This document shows positions 7,434-16,093 of a DNA stretch of 64,000 bases, piece after piece. The DNA is taken from assembly GCF_001758465.1 (NCBI RefSeq), contig NZ_MJIC01000021.1, forward strand, positions 62,001 to 126,000, given 5' to 3'. The notes under the pieces were generated by a model that was not told the DNA's origin, ran no database searches, and saw only the letters and a list, made by a program, of their open reading frames with translations. Made by a program: the position numbers and the translations under genes. Position 1 is the first letter of the stretch, and every line of letters starts with the position of its first letter. This DNA comes from Marisediminitalea lipolytica. Lineage in GTDB: Bacteria; Pseudomonadota; Gammaproteobacteria; Enterobacterales; Alteromonadaceae.

Positions 7434-7910
7434 TTACTCCTCTGCGTTGGTGTCTGCGACAGACAGGGCCTCAATGCCATCCCATACCCGGTAAGCGGTT
7501 TTCAGGTTAGCTGGTACATCTTCCAGCCACTTCTTCTGTACGGCTTTATTAAGGTTCAGATAGAGCTTGTCGTCTTCGATGTAAAACGCAGCAGGGTCTA
7601 CGTCGAGCTTCTTATTCAAGGCAACACCCATGGCACAGTAGCCACCAAACTGCGGGGCATATTTGTCGGCATCGGCTTTAAACATGTCGCGGTTTTTGGC
7701 GCTGGCAAAGCGGTAGATAGCACCGTCATGGGTGGCAGTAAATTTAGCTGTACCTTCCACCGCTTTGTGCTGAGTAAAATAAGCCACAGGATCATAACCA
7801 TGGATAGCTACATCGTTTTCGGCGATATTAACTGACGAGGCGAATGTCAGGCTGCTGAACAGAATAGAACCGGCCAGGCCAGCCATTTTTACCAGACGTG
7901 AAATTTTCAT
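7434..7910 (-). CDS. Secreted YHS-domain protein of the hvf operon
   Basis: A 158-residue protein with a signal peptide (residues ~1-25, ending SLTFAS) and a YHS-type domain: IHGYDPVAYFTQHKAVEG, then FGGYCAMGVALNKKLDVDP. YHS domains carry a conserved Cys-rich or His-Cys patch and often occur in metal-handling or redox proteins. It is predicted to be periplasmic. I placed the start at 7910 because AAGGAAA lies 8 bp upstream and the signal peptide follows; an upstream in-frame start at 7937 is possible. It is the first gene of the five-gene operon, which suggests that it helps receive or buffer metal with the exported HvfA peptide. Its direct partner is unproven. Confidence 0.8.
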   Translation of the reverse strand: MKISRLVKMAGLAGSILFSSLTFASSVNIAENDVAIHGYDPVAYFTQHKAVEGTAKFTATHDGAIYRFASAKNRDMFKADADKYAPQFGGYCAMGVALNKKLDVDPAAFYIEDDKLYLNLNKAVQKKWLEDVPANLKTAYRVWDGIEALSVADTNAEE

Positions 7911-8094
7911 AAGACGTTTCCTTAAACAAATTAACAAATATAAACAGGCAAAGTGCGAACCTAAGATTCAGGCTTGCTCTCTGTGATGTATAAGGTATGA
8001 AAATTCGAAAACAGGAAGGAAACTCAAACGCCACAAAATAAGGCTATTCGTCCAGAGAGCTGTCAGACCGACAGAAGGCAGAAAAACCAGGCAA

Positions 8095-8120
8095 TAAAAA
8101 GGGCACACCTAAGTGTGCCC
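8095..8120 (-). terminator. Intrinsic terminator of the M19 dipeptidase gene
   Basis: A perfect 8-bp stem (GGGCACAC / GTGTGCCC) with a 4-base loop at 8101-8120. On the minus strand it is followed by a run of T residues (8095-8100). It lies 33 bp after the dipeptidase stop and separates it from the hvf operon promoter region. Confidence 0.85.
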
Positions 8121-8152
8121 GGCTTGCTGTTTTTACGGAGAACAAGCAAAAA

Positions 8153-9376
8153 CTATTTCTTGAGGGAAGCCGCGAAATCCTGCGCTTGCTTTAATAATCG
8201 CAACGCGTTATTCCCCCATATATCGGCGAGGTCCTGTTCGGTGTAGCCCTCGGCCAGTAAACGTTCGGTGATCTTAGGCAGTGCCGCCACGTCCATCATG
8301 GTTTCGACACCACCGCCACCATCCCAGTCGGCGCCCACGCCGGTATGCTGCGGCCCGGCCACTTCCAGAATGTGCAGAAAATGTTCCATGTAATCTTCAA
8401 AGGTAGCTCTGACCGCCGGATGCTCCATATCAATCTGCTTGCGCTTGGCTTTAAGCGCGGCAATTTCATGGGCGCTCATTTCAGCCATATTACCCATCTG
8501 CTTAAATAAGGCGCTGTAGGCCTTACCCCTTTCAGGATCACTGGGAAGTTCTTTAAGATACGAGCTGTAGGCATTCACATGGATTACACCACCACTCTCT
8601 ACCAGCTTTTTAAGCAGACTATCGTCAACATTACGGGGATGATCATAGATAGCTTTGGTGCCAGAGTGAGATAAAATTACCGGCGTTTTTGACAGTTCAA
8701 TCATGTCGCGAAGAACGTCATCATGGGCATGGGAACCATCCAGAATAATGCCCAGCTCATTGGCTTTTTTAACCAGCTCTTTACCCAGTGGCGACAGTCC
8801 GCCCCACTGCTGCCCATCAGGGTCTGTGGAGCTGTCACCAAACTGGTTATTTTTAAAATGCACCGGCCCAACCATGCGCAGGCCCATTTTGTAAAAGCTC
8901 TCCAGCAGACTCAGGTCTTCACCTAGTGGATAGGCGTTTTCCATGCTGATATAAACAATTTTTTTGCCTTGTCCGGCAATGGTTTTAGCATCTTCGGGCT
9001 GGGTTGCCAGCGCAAAGGTATCCGGATTAGCTGCCACCATTTTATGGATCGCCATAGCGCGCACTAACGCAGTGTCACGGGACGATTTAAACCCGGCATC
9101 GGTTACCGGCCCCTGCGGACTGTAGATAACCCAGAAACCACCATCCAGACCACCGCTATCCATGCGGGGCACATCAACCTGCGAAAAATCATCGTCATAG
9201 GTATGTGCATGCATGATGTCAAAGCCTGGTTGCACCAGCAGCGCCGGTGTATCCAGGTGAGTATCCATTACCACCAGCGACTCGTGCAGCGCATCAGCAT
9301 CGGTTGCAGCGCCAGCCGGACTGCAGCAAACTGCCACGGTCAGCGCGCAAAGCGAATGTTTAAGCGTTTTTATCAT
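8153..9376 (-). CDS. M19 (renal dipeptidase family) dipeptidase, exported
   Basis: A 407-residue metallopeptidase with a signal peptide (SLCALTVAVCCSPAGAA). The zinc ligands of the M19 family are recognisable: DTHLDT (His40, Asp42), the bridging Glu in SMENAYPLG (E146), a histidine in GPVHFKNNQFGDSS (about H173), and LDGSHAHDD and SHSG (H216, H237). The GADWDGGGG loop near the C terminus is also typical. It should hydrolyse dipeptides, including D-amino-acid dipeptides, in the periplasm. Length is normal for the family. It has its own terminator downstream and appears monocistronic, with no obvious functional link to the hvf operon. Confidence 0.92.
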   Translation of the reverse strand: MIKTLKHSLCALTVAVCCSPAGAATDADALHESLVVMDTHLDTPALLVQPGFDIMHAHTYDDDFSQVDVPRMDSGGLDGGFWVIYSPQGPVTDAGFKSSRDTALVRAMAIHKMVAANPDTFALATQPEDAKTIAGQGKKIVYISMENAYPLGEDLSLLESFYKMGLRMVGPVHFKNNQFGDSSTDPDGQQWGGLSPLGKELVKKANELGIILDGSHAHDDVLRDMIELSKTPVILSHSGTKAIYDHPRNVDDSLLKKLVESGGVIHVNAYSSYLKELPSDPERGKAYSALFKQMGNMAEMSAHEIAALKAKRKQIDMEHPAVRATFEDYMEHFLHILEVAGPQHTGVGADWDGGGGVETMMDVAALPKITERLLAEGYTEQDLADIWGNNALRLLKQAQDFAASLKK

Positions 9377-9739
9377 TGCAGAAAATCCTGTGTATCATTA
9401 AGGCTGCAAAGATAGACAGGCTTTAATGACTTTATTTATTGTTACTTGGCAATGTGCATATCAAACCACGTACCAGAGTAGCCATATTCACCGTATTTTG
9501 GGATAAACCACCCCTTAGTATCGATAAAATGCATATTTAATACCGTATACCAAATTAACAACTGGTTAATCCCTGCGGGAAACAACACATCAACGCGCTG
9601 GCTTGCACTTCTGTAGGGATTTAATTTTGACCATTTGCACCACTATAGACAAAAGTATAACCGCGCAGAATGGTTTATCTCTCAGCCCAATTTGCCGTAT
9701 AGTGCTTATCACAAAGAAAGACACGCCAGAGGAAAACTG
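9377..9739. other. 363-bp intergenic region with a possible coding remnant
   Basis: It carries the start regions of the dipeptidase (minus) and of the next membrane protein (plus). On the minus strand an open stretch of about 66 codons ending at 9442-9444 (TAA) has protein-like composition, with FIPKYGEYGYSGTWFDMHIA near its end. No good start codon or ribosome site precedes it. It may be the tail of a decayed gene or a chance frame. Otherwise the region is AT-rich. Confidence 0.4.
9442..9639 (-). pseudogene. Possible gene remnant (protein-like C-terminal frame, no start)
   Basis: A stop-free frame bounded upstream by a TAG. It reads through NPYRSASQRVDVLFPAGIN and GWFIPKYGEYGYSGTWFDM to a TAA. 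The amino-acid composition is plausible for a folded domain (many Tyr, Trp and Gly). No start codon has a Shine-Dalgarno site. It lies just upstream of the dipeptidase start on the same strand. I do not recognise the family, and it could be chance. Confidence 0.22.
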
Positions 9740-10171
9740 ATGACCCACCCAGTAAAAATGTCCACCGGAATGAAAATTTTCAGTTGGTTAATGGTGTTAT
9801 GGAATGGCATTGGTGTGGCCGCCTTTTTTAGCCAGGTGATGATGACACCGGAAATGATTGCCCAGTTACCAGAAGCCCAACAGGCCGTTTACCGGGATAT
9901 CCCGGCTTGGTCGTATAGCGCTTATGCGCTTGCCGTATTTGGCGGTCTGATTGGCAGTTTGTTACTCGCACTGGGTAAAAAACTGGCCTTTCCAGTATTG
10001 GTGGTTTCACTGGCGGGGGTAGTGGTGCAGCAGTATTATAATTTTGTCATCATCGATGCCATCAAACTGATGGGGTGGGGCATTGTGGTTATGCCCATCA
10101 TTGTAACCACCATTTCCATTGTCTTAGTGTTAATCAGTCAGCGTGGTGTGAAATCAGGCTGGTTAAACTAA
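9740..10171 (+). CDS. Hypothetical four-helix membrane protein
   Basis: A 143-residue protein with four predicted membrane segments (about residues 10-30, 58-80, 83-102 and 110-132). No conserved domain is recognised. It resembles small uncharacterised inner-membrane proteins common in Alteromonadales. The ATG at 9740 is preceded by AGAGGA at 9729-9733; the frame extends upstream to 9635, but that extension is basic and hydrophilic and lacks a ribosome site. The aminotransferase gene starts 15 bp after it, so the two may be co-transcribed. Confidence 0.7.
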   Translation: MTHPVKMSTGMKIFSWLMVLWNGIGVAAFFSQVMMTPEMIAQLPEAQQAVYRDIPAWSYSAYALAVFGGLIGSLLLALGKKLAFPVLVVSLAGVVVQQYYNFVIIDAIKLMGWGIVVMPIIVTTISIVLVLISQRGVKSGWLN

Positions 10172-10186
10172 CCCAAAGAGAGAGTT

Positions 10187-11371
10187 ATGCAGTATTCTGA
10201 TCGGGCCAATGCCATCGCGCCCTTTTATGCCATGAGTTTTGGCGAGAAAGCCACCGCCCTGGAAGCTAAAGGGCATTCTGTTGTCCGGTTAAATATCGGC
10301 GAACCGGACTTCGGCGCACCGCCAGCCGTGCAGCAGGCCATGCAACAAGCGGTAGAACTAAATCAATTGCCTTATACCAGTGCCCTGGGCGACAGCCGGT
10401 TACGTGTGGCAATCGCAGACTTTTACGCTCTTAAGCACGGCGTAACCATTGCGCCGCAACGGGTAGTGGTTACTGCTGGCGCATCTGCCGCGCTGTTACT
10501 GGTTTGTGCCGCCCTGGTCAATCCTGGCGACGAGGTGATGGTGGGCGATCCCTCTTACCCATGCAACCGTCAGTTTGTCACCACTTTTGGCGGGCAGGTT
10601 AACCTGGTTCCGACCACCGAACACGATCGCTTTCAGTTATCGCCTGCTCTGGTAGAACAGTACTGGAACAGCACTACCAAAGCGCTGATGATAGCTACGC
10701 CATCAAACCCTACCGGAACGGCCGTAGCCAGTGCAGACCTCGCAAGCATGTGCGAATTTGCCAAAGCCAAAGGGGCCTGGCGGATCATCGACGAAATCTA
10801 TCTGAACCTCAGCGACGACGAGCATGGCGAGCCGCAAACCGCTTTAGCATTTGATGACGATGCCATCATCATTAACAGTTTTTCTAAGTATTTTGGCATG
10901 ACCGGCTGGCGCTTGGGCTGGATGATTGTTCCCGAGGATATGGTGGAAGTAATCGAGCGACTTGCCCAAAATCTGTATATCTGCCCGTCAACACCAGCAC
11001 AGCTGGCTGCCCTGGCCTGCTTTAAACCAGAAACCCTGGCGCTGTGTGAAACACGAAGAGCTTCCCTGTTAACCCGTCGGCAAATTGTACTGGATGGCCT
11101 GGCAAAAGCCGGATTGCCTGTACCTGTGCCGCCGGATGGTGCCTTTTACGTTTACATTGATGTCAGCGGTCTGGGCATGAGCGCTATGGCGTTTTGTGAG
11201 CGCCTGCTGGAGGAAGCGCATGTGGCACTCACCCCTGGTAACGACTTTGGCCCAACTGGCGGTGACCAGTATGTTCGCCTGTCCTATGCAACAGCAGAAG
11301 AGCAGTTGCATGAGGGTCTCGCTCGCATTGCAAAATTTACTCACAAATTGAAACACTCTTTACAGGAATAG
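10187..11371 (+). CDS. PLP-dependent class I/II aminotransferase
   Basis: A 394-residue fold-type I aminotransferase. The usual features are present: the N-terminal RLNIGEPDFGAPP segment, the nucleotide-like NPGDEV-DPSYP region, the PSNPTG loop (residues 172-177) and the PLP lysine K234 in NSFSKYFGMTGWRLGW. The family transaminates aspartate, alanine or aromatic amino acids. The exact substrate cannot be decided, and aspartate-type AAT-I is a reasonable guess. The ribosome site is AGAGAG. It is 15 bp after the membrane protein and ~76 bp before the DUF885 lipoprotein. Confidence 0.9.
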   Translation: MQYSDRANAIAPFYAMSFGEKATALEAKGHSVVRLNIGEPDFGAPPAVQQAMQQAVELNQLPYTSALGDSRLRVAIADFYALKHGVTIAPQRVVVTAGASAALLLVCAALVNPGDEVMVGDPSYPCNRQFVTTFGGQVNLVPTTEHDRFQLSPALVEQYWNSTTKALMIATPSNPTGTAVASADLASMCEFAKAKGAWRIIDEIYLNLSDDEHGEPQTALAFDDDAIIINSFSKYFGMTGWRLGWMIVPEDMVEVIERLAQNLYICPSTPAQLAALACFKPETLALCETRRASLLTRRQIVLDGLAKAGLPVPVPPDGAFYVYIDVSGLGMSAMAFCERLLEEAHVALTPGNDFGPTGGDQYVRLSYATAEEQLHEGLARIAKFTHKLKHSLQE

Positions 11372-11447
11372 AGTTGAAATAGCCCCGGGTTCACGGTCTA
11401 CTATGGCGTTAATATAACTATAAAAGACCAACCCAGGGACTTTCACC

Positions 11448-13316
11448 ATGAAACGACTTTTTATTTTAAGTGCGGTCGCCCTTGCGCTGTCCGCCTGCTC
11501 CGAAGCGCCACAAACCAACAGCACAACCCAGCCAGCATCAGTTGCAGAAACAGCACAAGTCAGCGAATCAGAACGTCTGAACGCGTGGTTTGAAGAAAAA
11601 TACGAAGAACAATTGCAGTTCTCACCATTAATGATGACGCGTCTGGGGCGCAAGGATTTATACGACCAGATTGATGATATGTCTGAACAGGCCCAGGATA
11701 AACGACTGGCCTGGATGGCGGGCACCGTTGACGAACTCAAAGCCAACTTTGACTACAGCAAGCTCGACGAAGAAACAAAAATTTCCTACGACATCTGGAT
11801 GTTCCAGTTCGAACAAGCGAAAAAGCAGGCTGAGTTCCGCCGTCGTAACTACGTACTAACCCAAATGAACGGCATGCAATCCATGCTACCCACGCTGCTG
11901 ATTAATTATCACAAGGTAGCCGAGGCATCTGATGTCGATGCCTATATTTCACGCTTAAAAGGTGTTGGTAAAGCAGTAGAACAGCTGACTAATCAGGTTG
12001 CCATTAACGCCGATGAAGGCGTAAAAGCACCGTACTTTGCTTACGAAGGCGTGATTAAACAAAGTAAAGCCATTATATCCGGCAAACCTTTTAACCCGAA
12101 CAGTGACAAGGACTCCTCATTACTGGCGGATGTAAAAGCCAAGATTGCCGCACTACAAAGCGCTGGTGATATCACCGCAGAACAAGCAGCGGCCTATATC
12201 ACCGATGCTGAAGCAGCCCTGGTAGAAGATGTGATGCCAGCTTACGGCAAACTGATCAGCTGGTTTGAAAATGACCTGCCGAATATTTCCCGCGACGCCA
12301 AAGGGGCCTGGTCATTGCCACAGGGCGAAGCCTATTATAATGCGGCTCTGGCGCTGAGAACCACTACCGATCTGACTGCCGATGAGATTCACCAAATCGG
12401 CTTAAACGAAGTGGAGCGGATCCTGGGCGAAATGGAAAAAATTAAGCAGGCAGAAGGCTTTGACGGCACCTTAAAAGAATTCTTTGCTTATATAAAATCG
12501 GATAATACCGACGAGCGTTTTTACTACCCCAACACCGATGAGGGCCGCCAGGCGTATCTTGATGATGCCACCCGGTTTTTAGATAATATCGCGGCCAAAC
12601 TACCCGACTTCTTCGGCATTCTGCCCAAGGCTGATCTGGTAGTAAAACGGGTTGAACCTTATCGCGAACAGGCTGGTGCACCGCAGCATTATTTTGCCGG
12701 TTCTCCCGATGGCAGTACTCCGGGTGTTTACTATGCTCACCTTATCGACATGACCACCATGCCGAAAAACGAGATGGAAGCCATCGCCTATCACGAGGGT
12801 AACCCCGGCCACCACATGCAAATTTCCATTGCCCAGGAGTTACAGGGAGTCCCTAAATTCAGAACCACGTCCTTTTTTAACAGTTATGTAGAAGGCTGGG
12901 CGCTATATGCCGAAAGCGTGGCCAAGGAGATGGGCGGCTATCAGAACCCCATGTCAGATTTTGGCCGCCTGGTTTCAGAAATGTGGCGCGCTATTCGTCT
13001 GGTAGTAGATACGGGGATCCACGCCAAAGGCTGGACTGAGGAAGAAGCCAATCAGTTCTTCCGTGACAACTCACCGGTTTCTGATGGTGCCATTAAAACC
13101 GAAGTGCAGCGTTATTTTGTCTGGCCGGGTCAGGCTACTTCATACAAGATTGGCATGCTGAAAATTCTTGAATTACGTGCCAAAGCCGAAGCCGAGCTGG
13201 GCGAAAAGTTTGATATTCGTGATTTCCATGATGTGGTACTTGGCAGCGGTGCCGTGCCTCTGGCCATTCTGGAACGCATGGTAGATAACTGGATAGCAAA
13301 AGAAAAAGCAGCTTAA
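11448..13316 (+). CDS. DUF885 lipoprotein (putative metallopeptidase)
   Basis: A 622-residue lipoprotein. The signal peptide ends in the lipobox LSAC (about residues 14-17), so it should be anchored to a membrane after export. The DUF885 core is recognisable by YHEGNPGHHMQ (around residue 448), a His-Glu-x3-His-His motif that suggests a zinc peptidase. Later segments such as EGWALYAE and YFVWPGQATSYKIG are also conserved in this family. Length is typical. The substrate is unknown; a periplasmic peptidase role is inferred. It is followed by a strong intrinsic terminator. Confidence 0.88.
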   Translation: MKRLFILSAVALALSACSEAPQTNSTTQPASVAETAQVSESERLNAWFEEKYEEQLQFSPLMMTRLGRKDLYDQIDDMSEQAQDKRLAWMAGTVDELKANFDYSKLDEETKISYDIWMFQFEQAKKQAEFRRRNYVLTQMNGMQSMLPTLLINYHKVAEASDVDAYISRLKGVGKAVEQLTNQVAINADEGVKAPYFAYEGVIKQSKAIISGKPFNPNSDKDSSLLADVKAKIAALQSAGDITAEQAAAYITDAEAALVEDVMPAYGKLISWFENDLPNISRDAKGAWSLPQGEAYYNAALALRTTTDLTADEIHQIGLNEVERILGEMEKIKQAEGFDGTLKEFFAYIKSDNTDERFYYPNTDEGRQAYLDDATRFLDNIAAKLPDFFGILPKADLVVKRVEPYREQAGAPQHYFAGSPDGSTPGVYYAHLIDMTTMPKNEMEAIAYHEGNPGHHMQISIAQELQGVPKFRTTSFFNSYVEGWALYAESVAKEMGGYQNPMSDFGRLVSEMWRAIRLVVDTGIHAKGWTEEEANQFFRDNSPVSDGAIKTEVQRYFVWPGQATSYKIGMLKILELRAKAEAELGEKFDIRDFHDVVLGSGAVPLAILERMVDNWIAKEKAA

Positions 13317-13336
13317 ACCCGTATTACGCAATATCA

Positions 13337-13364
13337 ACGCCGGCATTTTTTCGCCGGCGTTTTT
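13337..13364 (+). terminator. Intrinsic terminator after the DUF885 gene
   Basis: A perfect 8-bp stem ACGCCGGC / GCCGGCGT at 13337-13360 with an 8-base loop, followed by a T-run. It lies 20 bp after the DUF885 stop. Confidence 0.85.
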
Positions 13365-13476
13365 GATTTATAAATCCTAAGTAGCTGTTGTTGGTCGCAA
13401 ATAACAAAACCAGCCTCTTGTGTGCTCACCTTTTTTACAGGTATGGTGGTATAAAATATTAAAAATACAAAACGAC

Positions 13477-14646
13477 ATGAAAATATCCCAGCAAGACATC
13501 GATATCTGTTGTGGTCCGGAGCCGCTGGTCGCTCACACAGACAGTCAACCGGTTAGTCAGCCCATTCATCAGACTTCCCTTTTTTCGTATAGCAGCTTTG
13601 AAAATTTGTGTACGGCGCTGGCTAACGAATACAGCATGCCGGTATACACCCGAGGGCGAAACCCCAGTGTAACCAGTGTGGAAAAGAAGCTGGCAGCGCT
13701 GGAACGCGGTGAAGCCTGTAAGCTGTTTGCGTCGGGAATGGGAGCCATCAGCGCCGCCATTACCGGCCTGGTTAATCAGGGTGAACATATTATTTTTATT
13801 AATCAGGTTTACAGCCCTACTATACAGTTGGCTGAACAGCTGAGTCGCTTTGGGGTAACCTTTACTTATCTGACTTCAGGGGATCCCGAGCAGCTGGAAG
13901 CAGCCATCCGCCCGCAAACCAGATTGATTTGGTTTGAGAGCCCGGCCACCATGACCTTCAAGCGCATAGATATCAGTAAGGTGGTAGCCATTGCCCACCG
14001 ACATGGCATTTTAACCGGTATCGACAACACCTGGGCGACGCCTCTGCTGCAAAAACCTATCACCCTTGGTGTTGATATTGTTGCGCACTCGCTTACCAAG
14101 TATATCGGCGGCCACAGCGATGTTGTGGCTGGTGCGCTCATAAGCCGTCATGCTGTACTCAAGCAAATTTTCTATCGTACTTTTTTGCTCAATGGCGCAG
14201 CGCTTGGGCCAATGGATGCATGGCTGATTGAACGCGGCTTACGCACCCTTAGCGTTCGTTTACAGCAGCAGGAAGCCAGTGCGCTGGCTATAGGCCGTTT
14301 TCTTGAAGGTCATCCTAAAGTGTCCCGTATCTACCATCCGGCCTGGCAAGAGGATGCCCCGCCAGCAGAGACAAACCCGTTGGCCGGCTATAATGGCCTG
14401 ATTAGCTTTAGTCTCAAACCAGCGGATTTTGCCAGCGTTACCCGCTTTTTGAATGCGCTGAAACAATTCCGCCTGGGCGTTAGCTGGGGTGGCTTTGAGA
14501 GCCTGGCTATTTCATTGCAACGCCCGGAAAATGCCGAACAACTGGCAGCAATGAATCTGCCTCAGGGCCTGATCAGGCTATCGGTAGGACTGGAAGCGGT
14601 ACAAACGCTGATTAACGATCTGGAACAGGCTTTTACCCATGTCTGA
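13477..14646 (+). CDS. PLP-dependent Cys/Met-metabolism enzyme (cystathionine beta-/gamma-family)
   Basis: A 389-residue enzyme of the cystathionine gamma-synthase/lyase family. Visible features are YTRGRNP (PLP phosphate binding, about residues 57-63), the SGMGA motif (86-90), WFESPATMT and the PLP lysine K208 in HSLTKYIGGHSDVV. This family cleaves or builds thioether bonds of cystathionine, methionine or homocysteine derivatives, and several members are methionine gamma-lyases. Motifs cannot separate them. The ATG at 13477 begins the family sequence; the frame is open upstream to 13420. Its stop overlaps the next gene by 8 bases, which suggests coupling to the NhaC-type transporter. Confidence 0.88.
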   Translation: MKISQQDIDICCGPEPLVAHTDSQPVSQPIHQTSLFSYSSFENLCTALANEYSMPVYTRGRNPSVTSVEKKLAALERGEACKLFASGMGAISAAITGLVNQGEHIIFINQVYSPTIQLAEQLSRFGVTFTYLTSGDPEQLEAAIRPQTRLIWFESPATMTFKRIDISKVVAIAHRHGILTGIDNTWATPLLQKPITLGVDIVAHSLTKYIGGHSDVVAGALISRHAVLKQIFYRTFLLNGAALGPMDAWLIERGLRTLSVRLQQQEASALAIGRFLEGHPKVSRIYHPAWQEDAPPAETNPLAGYNGLISFSLKPADFASVTRFLNALKQFRLGVSWGGFESLAISLQRPENAEQLAAMNLPQGLIRLSVGLEAVQTLINDLEQAFTHV

Positions 14647-16093
14647 ACAGGCAAAGCGCCCGTTCGATAAACCACAACCCGTATGGCTTGCGGCTTTACC
14701 GCTACTTGTACTGCTGGCCGTTTTTTGCGCTGGCGCCCTGTTTACCGAACTGGGGGGCACCCTGGTAGTGGTGGCTATCCTACTGGCCGCCCTCGTGGCA
14801 GGCGGTATAGGTTTTAGCCGTGGCATTCGCTGGCAACAAATGGAAGCCAGCGCCGTCGCCAAGTTTGGTGATGTATTTCCTGTTGTGCTGATTTTGCTGT
14901 CCATCGGTGGCTTAATTGGCAGCTGGATGCTGTGCGGTACTATTCCGTTTTTTGTTTGGCTGGGTATTTACCTGATTGATCCTGGCTACCTGTACGTTTC
15001 TGCTTTTCTGGCCGCTGCGCTAATGAGTATTTTTACCGGTTCGTCCTGGGCATCGGCTGGCACCATCGGCGTGGCGTTGATGGGACTGGCAACGGTGATG
15101 GACGCCTCTTTAGCCATTACCGCTGGCGCGGTTATCTCTGGCGCCTGTTTTGGCGACAAAATGTCTCCCCTGTCAGACTCAACTAATATTTCGGCAATTG
15201 CCGCCCAGGCCAATCTTTATGAGCATATTGGCCACATGGTGTACACCGCACTACCATCATTTTTACTGGCCTTACTGGTGTTTTTACTGGTGCCGCTTTC
15301 TCCCACCGGTGCACAGAACGATGCCATCGCCGCTACGGCAGCCATGCAGGCACTGATTGAAGACGCCTTTGCGCCTGCCTGGTGGCAGTTACTGCCACCC
15401 GCGCTGGTGATTTTAGCGATAACACAAAAATGGCCACCGGTGCTGGGAATAACCTACTCTACTTTGCTGGCCCTGATATTAGCAGTGGCATTTCGCCCCT
15501 TTAGCCTGGACGACGCTGTCATGGCTTATTTACATGGCTTTTCCGTAGACATGTTGCCAACAGCAATCCAGCTTAAAGCACAGGCTAACGAAGCGTTTTT
15601 ACAGCTGGTAGAGCGCGGCGGCCTTTACTCAATGGTCGGTACGCTGGTGGTAATAATTGCGGCATTTTTGTTGGCCGGCGCCATGCAGGCCAGCGGCGGT
15701 TTAAACGTACTAATTCAGGCTATGCTAAAACAGGTTAAAGGGGTTTTCAGTCTCATCTTAAGCACCATGCTAAGTGGAGTAACGTTATTGTCGTTAACCA
15801 GTCATGGCGGCGTTACCAGTTTAATTGTGGGTAATCTGTATCAGCAGGCTTACCAGGCAAAACGCCTGGCGCCGGTCAATCTTTCCCGCAGTATCGAAGA
15901 TTCTGTAACCCTGATGGATCCGGTGCTGCCATGGACTGTGTCGGGATTGTTTATGGCCTCAACTCTGGGCGTGGCAACCATAGATTACATGCCCTGGGCT
16001 CTCTTTTGCTGGGGCGGGCCGCTATTTTCGTTAATGCTGGCAGCCTTTTTTAGCCAAACCAGGGCAATCCGGGCCGCCCGTCAGATAAATTAA
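14639..16093 (+). CDS. NhaC-family Na+/H+ antiporter-type transporter
   Basis: A 484-residue polytopic membrane protein with about 11-12 hydrophobic segments. The NhaC-family features are the intramembrane FTGSSWASAGTIGVALMGLA segment and GACFGDKMSPLSDSTNI (about residues 169-185), a conserved Asp-rich loop in the transport path. Family members exchange Na+ for H+, or for organic acids or amino acids in some subgroups. The overlap with the upstream Cys/Met-enzyme gene suggests that this one could move a substrate or product of that enzyme. The stop codon overlaps the end of the convergent porin gene. Confidence 0.88.
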   Translation: MSEQAKRPFDKPQPVWLAALPLLVLLAVFCAGALFTELGGTLVVVAILLAALVAGGIGFSRGIRWQQMEASAVAKFGDVFPVVLILLSIGGLIGSWMLCGTIPFFVWLGIYLIDPGYLYVSAFLAAALMSIFTGSSWASAGTIGVALMGLATVMDASLAITAGAVISGACFGDKMSPLSDSTNISAIAAQANLYEHIGHMVYTALPSFLLALLVFLLVPLSPTGAQNDAIAATAAMQALIEDAFAPAWWQLLPPALVILAITQKWPPVLGITYSTLLALILAVAFRPFSLDDAVMAYLHGFSVDMLPTAIQLKAQANEAFLQLVERGGLYSMVGTLVVIIAAFLLAGAMQASGGLNVLIQAMLKQVKGVFSLILSTMLSGVTLLSLTSHGGVTSLIVGNLYQQAYQAKRLAPVNLSRSIEDSVTLMDPVLPWTVSGLFMASTLGVATIDYMPWALFCWGGPLFSLMLAAFFSQTRAIRAARQIN

